In this document: one piece after another, positions 35,428 to 44,448 of the stretch
How positions within the stretch are numbered: the first letter of the stretch is position 1
Layout of the letters: each line of letters begins with the position of its first letter
NCBI GenBank assembly: GCA_023101885.1
Contig: JALPQD010000304.1
Coordinates: 1,798,001 to 1,862,000 of the forward strand
Reading direction: 5' to 3'
Length of the DNA: 64,000 nt
From: Typhlomys cinereus
Taxonomy: Eukaryota; Chordata; Mammalia; Rodentia; Platacanthomyidae
Notes under the pieces: generated by a model
Seen by the model: the letters and a program-made list of their open reading frames with translations, nothing else
Told to the model about the DNA's origin: nothing
The model's database searches: none
Made by a program: the position numbers and the translations under genes

Positions 35428-35514
35428 GATGTGATTTAACGTCACGGAGGCAGGTCAGCTGCTAATGTGTGATCTTTACTTCTTACACTTGGTGTGACTC
35501 AGACACCAGGAACA
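35428..35514 (+). repeat. 87 bp direct repeat, copy B
   Basis: Starts GATGTGATTTAACGTCACGG and ends GACTCAGACACCAGGAACA, 898 bp after copy A in the same orientation. Confidence 0.9.
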
Positions 35515-36218
35515 GCTAAAGTAGGAGGACACAGGGTACTCTCAGTTCTTCTACTTGGCTTTCAACCAGCCCCATGTTGGAGATACTGTATTACAAACAA
35601 CATAATGTTGTTCATGTACTAGGTTAGCAAAATTAGAATACTCTCTTGAGTTTCACAGTCTTGATCCCCATTCTCTCATGCTTTTTTAGAAAGGTTAGAT
35701 ATATTTATTTCTTTAGCTAACACCTACACTGATAAGTCTTAAATCCACATCTCTAGTCAGAAACTCTCTTTTGTGTTTTGGGCACATAAATCCTCCTGTT
35801 AATGGGTTGTTGCCTCTGGGACTTAAAATGCCCACTTGTCAACTTTTCTTCTTGTGACCCAGTTCTTGGGAAGTAGATTAGGATTATCCCATCAGCTTCC
35901 CTGGGTGGAGAACCCTGGAGTCTGTCAATATCTTCCTCTCAGGCCCGCTCCTTGACAAGCTGGCCCTCCTGTTGATGACACACACTCCTTCCTGGTTATG
36001 TGGGGGTATCAAGAATCAGTTTCTGCTCCCATTGTTTTCTCATCATGCAAACATGGAAAAAGGCACTGAACATTTTTAGTTCTCTTTTATTTTACACCTA
36101 TAAAATCAGTATCTTATGGGATACCTCTATAAAGCTGTTGAGAAGATTAAATGGAATAAGCCATATATATCAGTTACTTTAGCTTATGGTATGCACAAAC
36201 TATTTATTGATTGTTAGT

Positions 36219-36494
36219 TTAATTATTTTTTATTTGTGTGTGTCTCTGTGTGTCTCTGTGTATCAGAGGGCACTGGGTGTACCCGTGAATCCCAAGGCTG
36301 ACTTTGGGAATCACTTTGGATTGCTTTTACCTCCTCTTTGCCTTGCTCTGGAGTTTCCCAGACTCTGCCATCCAGTGTTGGAAATGCAGACCACCGCCAT
36401 TTTCACCTGGTACTTTTACATGGGATCCAGGATCCAAACTCAGGAATTTCTACTTGCGAGGCAGAGGCTTAACCCCTGAGCCATCTCTCCAGCA
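36219..36494 (-). mobile_element. older tRNA-derived SINE subfamily, adjacent copy
   Basis: Same layout as 36519-36796: TG-rich tail, GTATCAGAGGGCACTGGGTG, body with CTTTGCCTTGCTCTGGAGTT, head CTGAGCCATCTCTCCAGC. The two copies lie 25 bp apart in the same orientation. Confidence 0.85.
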
Positions 36495-36518
36495 TTACTT
36501 ATGAGCTCTATCTTATTT

Positions 36519-36796
36519 ACTTACTTGTTTGTTTGTTTATTTATTTATTTTGTGTGTGTGTGTATCAGAGGGCACTGTGTATGCCTGCAAAGGCCTAAAG
36601 GTGACTTCAGGAATCACCCTGGATTGTGCTGTCTCCTCTTTGTTTTGCCCTGCAGTTTCCCAGGCTCTGCCTGCCAGGGCCAGAAGTACAAGCCACTGCC
36701 ATTTCCCCTGACATTTTTACATGGGATACGAGATCCAAACTCAGGATCTTCTGCTTTTGAGGCAGAGACTTGACCACTGAACCATCTCTCCATTCC
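36519..36796 (-). mobile_element. older tRNA-derived SINE subfamily, with duplication
   Basis: The head (ATGGAGAGATGGTTCAGTGG on the minus strand) resembles the young SINE, but the body differs (GTATCAGAGGGCACTGTGTA on +). ATGAGCTCTATCTTATTT occurs at 36501-36518 and 36797-36814, a perfect 18 bp target site duplication. Confidence 0.88.
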
Positions 36797-37384
36797 ATGA
36801 GCTCTATCTTATTTCATCTCAGTTTTTGCATGTTTCTTAACTGATTTCAATATTTTTAATCTTTTACACTTCAACCTGATTAAAAGTGCTTCTATGTAAA
36901 GCATCGTAAAAGGTTTGTAAAAACAAACAAGTTGTTACTTTTTGTCAAGTATATGGAGTATTATTCATTGCTTACAGAAAGTTTTCCACAAAATATTTTA
37001 GATATGAAACATCAATGAATCATATACATATATATGTGTGTTCTATAGCAAAACACCTATAGAAAATGCTAATGTTCTTTGAGTCACGAATGTGAGTCTC
37101 AGAGAAGATTAGCATTTACAGTTTTCCCCACGTTTTTGTGACCACAGATATTTCTCTCCATGTCTGCATAATATCTGTTACTAGCTTATCAATTTATGTG
37201 TATAATGTAATGTAAAGTGTTCTATTAGCCAGAGCTTGGAAATAGCACAGTAAATTATAAACAAAGCTGTAGTTTAATAGTTTAATAATCTGACCTCAAC
37301 TATATCATTCTATTCTACCTTTATTGTCAAATGCTATAACTGTAAATAGTATATTGATATTATAATAATTAAAATAATAGTAAC

Positions 37385-38125
37385 TATTGTGGTGTGGCTA
37401 TGAAATGTCCCCTCCCCCAAAGGTTCATGTGCTAAAGAACTTGGTCCCCAGGGCACCACACTTAGAGGTAGAGTTTTTGGTTGGTAGTTGCCTGTCTTTC
37501 ACTGCTCTGAGACAATGCTCATCCACAATTTAACTGAGATTTATTTGCTTTATGGTTCCAGAGGGGAAAAGCAACCCACGATGGTAGAAATCTCTCGGCA
37601 GCAGGTGTGGCTTGCAGGTAGAAGCAGGAAGGAGATTCAGGTTGTTGTCATCATCATGGAGTTGGAGAGACTAGACAGCACTGCAAGAGGCAGCAGGGCT
37701 GGGCTGCCAATCAAGACTCCCCCCACCTCTGTGACACGCCTTCCTCCAGCAAAATACTGCTTCCCAAAGGTGCCACAACCTTTCCACACATTAACAATGG
37801 CAAAGGATGCAAACACATGAGCCTCTGGGGGCAATTCTCATTCAAACCGTGACAGGATTCATTGGATTATGAGGCCTCTGATGTTATCAATGGATTCATA
37901 ATTTGTTCTGGGCCCTTCCTCACTCCCCAGGCTTCCTGGTCACCAGGAAGTGAACAGGAAGTTTTGCTCCATCTCTTGGTCTCTCTAATCATGGTCTAGC
38001 AGCAATGGAGCCAGGTGACCATGGACTACAGTCCCTCAAACTGTGAGCTCAACTAAACCTCTCTTCTCTTAAGTCATTTCTGTCAGGTGTTTTGTCAGAG
38101 TGATAGAAAAAGTAACTAACACACT
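37385..38125 (+). mobile_element. dispersed repeat interrupted by family X
   Basis: Left part 37385-37494 (GGTGTGGCTATGAAATGTCC, CACACTTAGAGGTAGAGTTT) and right part 37858-38125 (ACTGTGAGCTCAACTAAACC, TCAGGTGTTTTGTCAGAGTG, AGTAACTAACACA) look like one element. The segment 58678-59155 has the same end pattern (TCAGGTGTTTGGTCACAGAA, AAAGAAACTAACAGG). Confidence 0.55.
37495..37857 (+). mobile_element. dispersed repeat, family X copy 1 (nested)
   Basis: TCTGAGACAATGCTCATCCA, GAGATTTATTTGCTTTATGG, GTGACACGCCTTCCTCCAGC and CATTCAAACCGTGACAG match block for block the segment at 49710-50045. It lies inside another repeat (37385-37490 continuing at 37858). Class not assigned. Confidence 0.65.
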
Positions 38126-38269
38126 TGTAGTATCAGATTCTGGTTATTAAGAGCTTATTCTGCTAGGAGCTGTATTCAGTGCTCTGCTGCATTAATTCAT
38201 TTAATTCTCATACAACCTTGGTAGACAGTGGTGTTGCTATCTGCTTAATGCATAGGAGGACCAAGGCTC

Positions 38270-38725
38270 ATGTCACAGTTAGGCACAGGTGTCAACTTGA
38301 CAGCTGAGGGTTTGAGCTCTGGGCACATTTGTAGAAAAGTAGTAGCTGAGTTAAGCCCAGAGTGAACCTGCAGGAGATTGTCTAGCTGATGGGAAAGTCC
38401 AGCCCATGGCGGGTGGGACTAGGCCCTGAACAGATGAATAAAATACTGAGAGCCAGTTGAGGAAGTTGGTATCCTTGTGTACACTTGGCCAGTCATGCTG
38501 GTCTGGCAAGTAAGGATCGTTCATCTCTCAGCCGTTATGTGGTGATGCTGTGGCCAGTTCCCTTGGCCTCGGTGTTGGTACGTGGTCTCCCGTTAAGCTA
38601 GACTGAGAACTGTAACCGGAAAGTCATAAGAGAGAATAAACTCCTTGTTCCCTTATGCCGTTTGATGCCATTTATCAGCAACCATGCAGATGAACCGCAA
38701 CAGCTCAGGAATGGTAACTAATCAA
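38270..38725 (+). mobile_element. old dispersed rodent repeat, class not assigned
   Basis: GGTGTCAACTTGACAGCTGA, GTGGGACTAGGCCCTGAACA and GAATGGTAACTAATC are typical of a common rodent dispersed repeat family, diverged here. Confidence 0.45.
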
Positions 38726-39461
38726 GGTCACACATCTGGCAAATGGGAGAGTACTAGTGTCAGTTCTTTGCAGTCTTTATCAATACTCTCCTAGGTCAGA
38801 GATAATTATCCTTTGTGTCTCTACAGTGATATTTATGGTCTCAATGAATCTTAGTTTCTCTACTCATGAAACTACCAGACAGAGAATATGTCCTATTTAT
38901 CATTATTGGTCCAGCATACAGTATAAGATAACTATATATTTATAGATTGAATGTTGGTGAAGGTATTGACAGCCAGACATTTCATTGTTAAATATTATGA
39001 ACTTCACAAAGGAAAATCACTTACATTGACATGTAATGCACATAATCAGTTCCTTCTGACCTATAAATTTCTATAGATGTTGAGGTTTCACAGGTGTAGT
39101 CTAGACTGTAATAATCTGCATATCTAGTAATATGTTTTTGTCTGTATATTTAAGATATGGAGTTATTAGCGATTGTAGTATGTACAGAAATTGTAAGAAG
39201 GAATATTCTCTCTAGTTTCTCTGGGGCCTTATCTTTAAGGATCTAGTTATGTCTCTAAAGCATCATGGGAAAGAAGCTGCTATCCACTGACCCAAGGGAT
39301 TTCAAAGATGAGGCACTAACACTGCTCATTGCTTCTCAGAGGCTGCACAGTGAACTCTGTTCACATATTCAGCCAGGCAAATTTCTGGTTCTTAAACTTT
39401 TAGATTTTCTACAAAAATATCCAAAAGTTGTGATTTTAGAGGTCTTTTTATGTCCTTTTTA

Positions 39462-39755
39462 AAAAAATTTTATTATTATTATTATTATTTATTCAACTGT
39501 GTGCATATGTGTATGTATGTGTGTCTCTGTGTGTGTGTGTGTCTATGTGTGCGTAGAACCACGGACGAATTCGCGAACCACCATGGGCGCCTCCACCTCC
39601 TTCTGTCCCGGGATTCACAGGCTCTGCCCTACCAGGACCAGAAGCGCAGGCCACCCCCGCTTCCGCCTGGCGTCTATATGTGGGATCTGGGATCCGAACT
39701 CAGGACCTTCCGCCTGCAAGGCGGAGGCTTAACTCCTGAGCCACCTCTCCAGCCC
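39462..39755 (-). mobile_element. young tRNA-derived SINE, copy 1
   Basis: The minus strand starts GGCTGGAGAGGTGGCTCAGG with an A-box-like TGGCTCAGGAGTTAAG and a B-box-like GAGTTCGGATCCC (internal Pol III promoter), followed by a GC-rich body, a (CA)n stretch and an A/T-rich tail. TTTATGTCCTTTTTA at 39447-39461 and 39756-39770 is a perfect 15 bp target site duplication. Confidence 0.9.
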
Positions 39756-40481
39756 TTTATGTCCTTTTTATAGTGTAGTATATAGTAGAGTAACATATTT
39801 TGATATCTTCAACTGCTATAGTTTTAAAATATTGAATATTGAAAATAGATACATTAAAACTTAAAATGTAGTTGTCTAGTTTGTTTATTTTGCTGAGTAA
39901 AAATTAAAATTATTAGAATAATACTATCTTGAATTGAAGAAACCCATCCATAACATTAAAAAATAAAGTTATAGGACAATTGTTGCCATTAAGAATTCAT
40001 AAAGCTTATATCATAAAACCTATATTTATTTTCCTAATTTATTTTTCTTCTCAAACATCAATTACAGTACACGTACTATACTGCTAAAAACTATCTTTCC
40101 TTAAATTTTTGATACTTTGTTTATTGTGGATCTTTTTACTTACATTTTTGTTGATAATTGTTGAGTTTTTTTTTTTTTTTTTTTGCACTCAGGATAAGTG
40201 AATCACTCACTCTCTACGTTAGAAGACTTGATGCCAGGAGGCCTGAGCCACACAGCAGTAAGTCTCTGATAATGTCATGAATCTTTAGACAAACCTGGGA
40301 CTGAAACATTCATTTTTTTCCCTTACAGAAGTTAAGACATTCTTTTATGCTCAAGCTAAAGTGGATTTGGATTTTCTTCTGCTTATGAAATAGAGTACTG
40401 TGCCATTCGGAAAGAAACCAGATTATGTATCTCAATCTTTAATTTGCTTTTCTTTTACTTAATTATAAGTCAGAGGCAACT

Positions 40482-40482
<1 letters not shown>

Positions 40483-40526
<44 letters not shown>
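40483..40526 (+). repeat. (TG)n microsatellite
   Basis: About 22 uninterrupted TG units. Confidence 0.95.
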
Positions 40527-40529
<3 letters not shown>

Positions 40530-40800
40530 CATGGGGAATAGAGGTCAACTTTGGGACTCCTCAGGAGCTGTCTACCTTGTGTTTGGAAACAGGGTTTTTC
40601 ATGGGGATCTAAGACTTGTCAGTAAGTCTAAGCTAGTTGGCAGGGGATCCTTCTGTCTCTGCTTCTCTAGTGATAGAATTTCAAATGTGCCACCAAGTGC
40701 TGTTTGTTATCAATATGTGATTGCTTGATATTGAATTAAAATCCTCATGCTTGCAAGGCAAGGCAATTGTGATAGAATCATCTCATCATCCCTAACACCA
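40530..40800 (-). mobile_element. degenerate B4-like SINE next to (TG)n
   Basis: GAGGTCAACTTTGGGACTCC, AGGGTTTTTCATGGGGATCT and CATGCTTGCAAGGCAAGGCA recall B4 elements. Diverged, so boundaries are approximate. Confidence 0.5.
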
Positions 40801-41319
40801 CTGTTTGTAGTGGAAACAAAACATCTCATTGCAATACATATACCATAACGTATTTACTGCCTTAGGACAGACATGAAATGAGAACGATTTCTTTTGATAT
40901 TACAGTAATGTATAAAAATAAAGGTTCTTGTGCTGTGATTTCATAAAGTGTATTTTAGAAGTGAAGCTACTTAAAGCTACAAAATTATGAAGTTTAAAAA
41001 CTATTTTCAAATTATTTTCCAAACTGGTTATATTAAGTTGCTATCATCAGTATTGGAGATTGTTATCCAATCAAATAAGAGATATATATTATGATATTTC
41101 AATATGATTCATTTACTTAGATTTAACATGATTGAGTATCTATTCATATGTATAATTATTTTTATTTCAACATAAGTGAAATAAATGTAAATGTATATTT
41201 TCATATTTTTTTATTCATTGACACTAACTTTTATTGTTTCAGGACATTAACTTTTGTTTATTACATGTTTCATATGAATATTTTTCTCCTAGAATGTTAG
41301 TTATCTTTTTGTCATATTA

Positions 41320-41450
41320 TTTTTTATTTCTTTATTGTTACATACATGAATACAGTGAATTTATGATATTTTCACCCCTTAATTCCTAATCCCACCCCTT
41401 TCTCTTCCCTGTACAACTCTTCTTCTCCCCATCAAACTCTCTTCTATTTT
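41320..41450 (-). mobile_element. old L1 3' end
   Basis: TTTTTTATTTCTTTATTGTT followed by C/T-rich CTAATCCCACCCCTTTCTCT resembles antisense L1 3' UTR ends, more diverged than the copies at 42.5 and 52 kb. Confidence 0.45.
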
Positions 41451-41454
41451 CTTT

Positions 41455-41474
41455 TTAAAAATGTTTTACTTATT

Positions 41475-41535
<61 letters not shown>

Positions 41536-41640
41536 GTGGGCTTCCCTGAATTGAACTCCAGTCTCCAGGTTTGCAAGCAGGTGACTTCCAGCTGAACTAT
41601 TTTACCATCCCTCCTTATTTTCAAGTCTTTTCTCATGTGT
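41455..41640 (-). mobile_element. degenerate SINE containing (AC)n
   Basis: TTTTACTTATTTATTACACA, a 54 bp (AC)n run (41481-41533), CTTCCCTGAATTGAACTCCA and GCAAGCAGGTGACTTCCAGC are compatible with an old tRNA-derived SINE read from its tail. A B-type fragment may follow to 41740. Confidence 0.45.
41481..41533 (+). repeat. (AC)n microsatellite
   Basis: About 26 uninterrupted AC units. Confidence 0.95.
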
Positions 41641-42289
41641 AGCCCAGAGTTTCATCTGGGTTGCTTTTGAGGGCATGTTCCTGGGTATTTGCTAGAGCAT
41701 GAATCATGTATCAGTAGGTGTACCACCAAGGAAAGCATCTTCCATTTCTTCCTCATCAGCATTAGTTATCAGTCTCTTCGGGAGGTGTGGAGTCTCTTGA
41801 GATCTTTCCCCTTTCATGGTGAAATGTTGATAGGACAATTCTCATGAAGCTCTTATGGAAATATGCACAGCTTCCATAAAATCATGGATACAACAGTCCT
41901 GTCATGTCCCAGAGATAATGTCTGATTGCACCTCTGTTCTACTTCAGCTTCTTCCTGGATGTTCCATAATAAACTCCTTCCATTGCAGAAGGGAGCTTCT
42001 AGGTCCAGTTCCGAGTGCTCCTTCATCTATGGGTATAATGACAGTTTTTAAAAGGCAGTTTAATGGTGTTTTTATAGCTAAGCCTTCACTTCCTACACTT
42101 CTCATGGGGACCTTTCAGAGGTTCTTGTTTTAGGTTATAGTAACAGGAATGTGTTCCCTGCTGAAAAATCATTCAGAAGGCAGCTGATTGCCCTCTTGAC
42201 ATTCATGCCACTATTAAACTGATGGTTACCTCTTGCCAGGGTGATTGTTTTGTAGCTTTCACAGATTGATGAAACTTTTCTAAAGTTTA

Positions 42290-42480
42290 TTTTTTTATTT
42301 GTGTGTATGTGTGTGTCTGTGTGTATCAGTAAGCATAGTGTATATCAATAGGCATAGTGTGTATCAGTAGGCATAATGTATGCCCATGGAAGTCCAAGGA
42401 TGACTTTGAGAATCCTCTTGGATTGGTTCTACTGTCTTTTTTGCTTCACTTTAGGATTTCCTAAAGCTAGGCTTCTACTT
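42290..42480 (-). mobile_element. partial older tRNA-derived SINE
   Basis: TTTATTTGTGTGTATGTGTG, internal small repeats of the ATCAGTAGGCATAGTGT type and CTTTGAGAATCCTCTTGGAT match the tail and body of the older SINE. The tRNA head is missing. Confidence 0.65.
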
Positions 42481-42540
42481 CCAGATATTAATTGGCTTAA
42501 TTGAGTATTAATTGAATTTCCCTGCATTAGATTAAAATCC

Positions 42541-42555
42541 TACTCATCACAACTT
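42541..42555 (+). repeat. target site duplication (left) of 164 bp L1 tail
   Basis: TACTCATCACAACTT, identical to 42720-42734. Confidence 0.9.
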
Positions 42556-42719
42556 TTTTTTTAACATTTTTTATTATTATTTCTGCTCATACAAACTTAA
42601 TAGGTACACCACTTCCCTCCCTCCCTTCTCCTCCCCCTGAACCCTTTGCTCCCCCTCCCCTCACCCTTCCCTCCCCATCCCCCAGTGCCTCCCCCCCATC
42701 CCCAGAGAGTCCTTTAATG
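42556..42719 (-). mobile_element. 164 bp 5'-truncated L1 tail
   Basis: A poly-T start and TTATTATTATTTCTGCTCAT followed by ACAAACTTAATAGGTACACC and a C-rich tract match the 3' end of the antisense full-length L1. TACTCATCACAACTT at 42541-42555 recurs at 42720-42734 as a perfect 15 bp target site duplication. Confidence 0.92.
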
Positions 42720-42734
42720 TACTCATCACAACTT
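42720..42734 (+). repeat. target site duplication (right) of 164 bp L1 tail
   Basis: TACTCATCACAACTT, identical to 42541-42555. Confidence 0.9.
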
Positions 42735-42950
42735 AAATGCCAAATATGTTTTGTTTCTTACATTTCTGTTGTGTTGTACTGATTTATTCAGTAACAGTTA
42801 CCACCATTACTTTAGTGTTTCTCTACCAGACATTCTGCTAGCAATTCATCGAGTTCATCTTATTTAATCTGACAAGAAAAGTATGGATAGTTTTACATCA
42901 CAGATAAGGCTGAATTTCTTGAGCTGTGAAATTCTTGCATTTCTTCAGTT

Positions 42951-42963
42951 AATAAAATTTCAG
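42951..42963 (+). repeat. 5' target site duplication of the intact L1
   Basis: AATAAAATTTCAG, repeated exactly at 49239-49251. The boundary at the 3' copy is slightly ambiguous because it abuts the poly-A tail. Confidence 0.85.
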
Positions 42964-43327
42964 GGCCGGTCGGGACGCGTAGGCGAGATCCAGCCGGGCC
43001 TCAACGCGCGCTCTAGGACCCCAGGTCAGCCCACGGGGACCCGGCTCCGACTCCCGCCATCCAGCCGGAGCCGCGCGGGGGCCGAGGGAACGAGGAGGAC
43101 CTCCCCCTGTGCCCGGGCCCCGCCCCAGCTGCCCTCGGGTTAAATAGCTCCACGCCAACGCGCCCATCCTCCCTTTTCGCCCCACCCCGCTCCGCCAGTC
43201 CGGACACGCACGCGGTCCACCCGGGCCTCACCCCGCTCCCTAGGTAAGTCCCCGTTCAGGCCCCGCCCACCAGTACCCCAGGCCAAATAATTCAGTTTAG
43301 TGAAATTGAGAGATCTTAAGAGTTAAA
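42964..43327 (+). promoter_or_regulatory. L1 5' UTR/promoter with partial tandem monomers
   Basis: GC-rich region with about one and a half related monomers (CCGGGCCTCA at 42994 and 43221). It contains a GC box in CCCCGCCCCAGC near 43119-43130, a TATA-like TTAAATAG at 43140-43147, and a perfect 5' splice donor consensus AG|GTAAGT at 43242-43249. The unique tether segment (43280-43327) leads to the ORF1 ATG. Confidence 0.75.
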
Positions 43328-44398
43328 ATGACAATGCCAAAGTCAAAGTGCAAATCCATGAGAAGCAACACTCAAGTAAACAAATCTCCCACTGAAGAAA
43401 TTAATCCCATAATGTTAGACTCCAAAAAGAACAAACCCGCGGAAAAAGGCCAAGAAAGCCTGACCCAGGATAACGACTTTCAAAATATGATCATTACCAT
43501 GTTCAATACTATGAAAGAGGAAATCCGGGAGGAATTACATAATCGAATCAATCGCTTTGAAGAGGAACACAACAGACATCTGGAGGAGTTGAGAAAAACA
43601 GTGCAAGAAACAAAAAGTGGCATAGAACAGTTAAAACAAACTCAAGCAGAGTTTAAAACTGAGCTAAAAGACAAGTTATCTTCAACCCAGAACGCCACAG
43701 AGAGTCTTATCAACAGAACTAATGAAGCAGAAAACAGAATTTCAGACCTTGAAGATAAAATGGGAGTACTAGCCAGCTCAATGGAAGAGGTTGTTAAAGC
43801 CAAAAAGATACTTGAGAGAAATATCCAAGAGATATGGGACACCCTGAAGAAGCCTAACATGCGTATTCATGGAATACCGGAGCAAGAATCTCAAAATACC
43901 ACCCCTGAGGAAATTTTTCAAACGATCATCAAGGAAAACTTTCCTCATCTAAAGAAAGAGAGGCCCATTCATATACAAGAGGCATTCCGCACCCCAAACA
44001 GATACGACCAAACTAGAAGCACACCGCGGCAAATAATAGTTAAAACACTCCACATTCAAGATAAAGAACTGGTGCTGAGAGCTTCAAGGGAGAAAAAACA
44101 AGTCACTTTTAAAGGCAAACCTATTAAAATAACAAATGACTTCTCAGTCGAAACAGTAAAAGCAAGAAGAGCTTGGAGAGACATACTTCAAGTATTGAAT
44201 GAGCAAAAATGTCAACCCAGGCTGATTTACCCTGCAAAACTATCAGTCATGATCGAGGGAGAAAGAAAAATTTTCCAGCACAAAGACAACTTTAAGGGAT
44301 ACATGGCCACCAAACCAGGCCTTCAAAAACTGCTAGAAATGATACTCAAGCGTGAAGAAAAAAACAGGCATATCCAGGAGAACAGAAGGCAAATATAA
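43328..44398 (+). CDS. L1 ORF1 protein (RNA-binding chaperone), 356 aa
   Basis: ORF1p forms trimers that coat L1 RNA in the ribonucleoprotein needed for retrotransposition. Residues about 1-50 are a basic/disordered N-terminus; about 55-160 a heptad-rich coiled coil (EELHNRINRFEEEHNRHLEE, 'NRISDLEDKMG'); about 170-265 the RRM (KPNMRIHGIPEQE and PRQIIVKTLH); and about 265-350 the C-terminal domain (RREEK-like SREKKQVTFKGKPI, 'YPAKLSVMIEGE'). The frame is open throughout. The ATG follows the 5' UTR tether and is the first in frame (MTMPKSK). Confidence 0.95.
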   Translation: MTMPKSKCKSMRSNTQVNKSPTEEINPIMLDSKKNKPAEKGQESLTQDNDFQNMIITMFNTMKEEIREELHNRINRFEEEHNRHLEELRKTVQETKSGIEQLKQTQAEFKTELKDKLSSTQNATESLINRTNEAENRISDLEDKMGVLASSMEEVVKAKKILERNIQEIWDTLKKPNMRIHGIPEQESQNTTPEEIFQTIIKENFPHLKKERPIHIQEAFRTPNRYDQTRSTPRQIIVKTLHIQDKELVLRASREKKQVTFKGKPIKITNDFSVETVKARRAWRDILQVLNEQKCQPRLIYPAKLSVMIEGERKIFQHKDNFKGYMATKPGLQKLLEMILKREEKNRHIQENRRQI

Positions 44399-44448
44399 CA
44401 CCATTAAAAGCGAAGCAATATACTTATAAAAACTACTAAACATAATAA

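Larger units (their letters stand above)
34321..42540. other. intergenic downstream of OR52B2
   Basis: The receptor 3' UTR probably occupies the first part; I could not fix its end. The rest holds the 87 bp direct repeats, SINEs and dispersed repeats listed separately, and AT-rich DNA at 39800-41450 with nothing recognised. Confidence 0.6.

Noticed and set aside
39499..39773. Short frames rich in Cys/Val over (TG)n at 28.75, 39.5, 40.45, 59.77 and 60.5 kb
   Set aside because: They are microsatellite and SINE-tail translations, repeated in each SINE copy.
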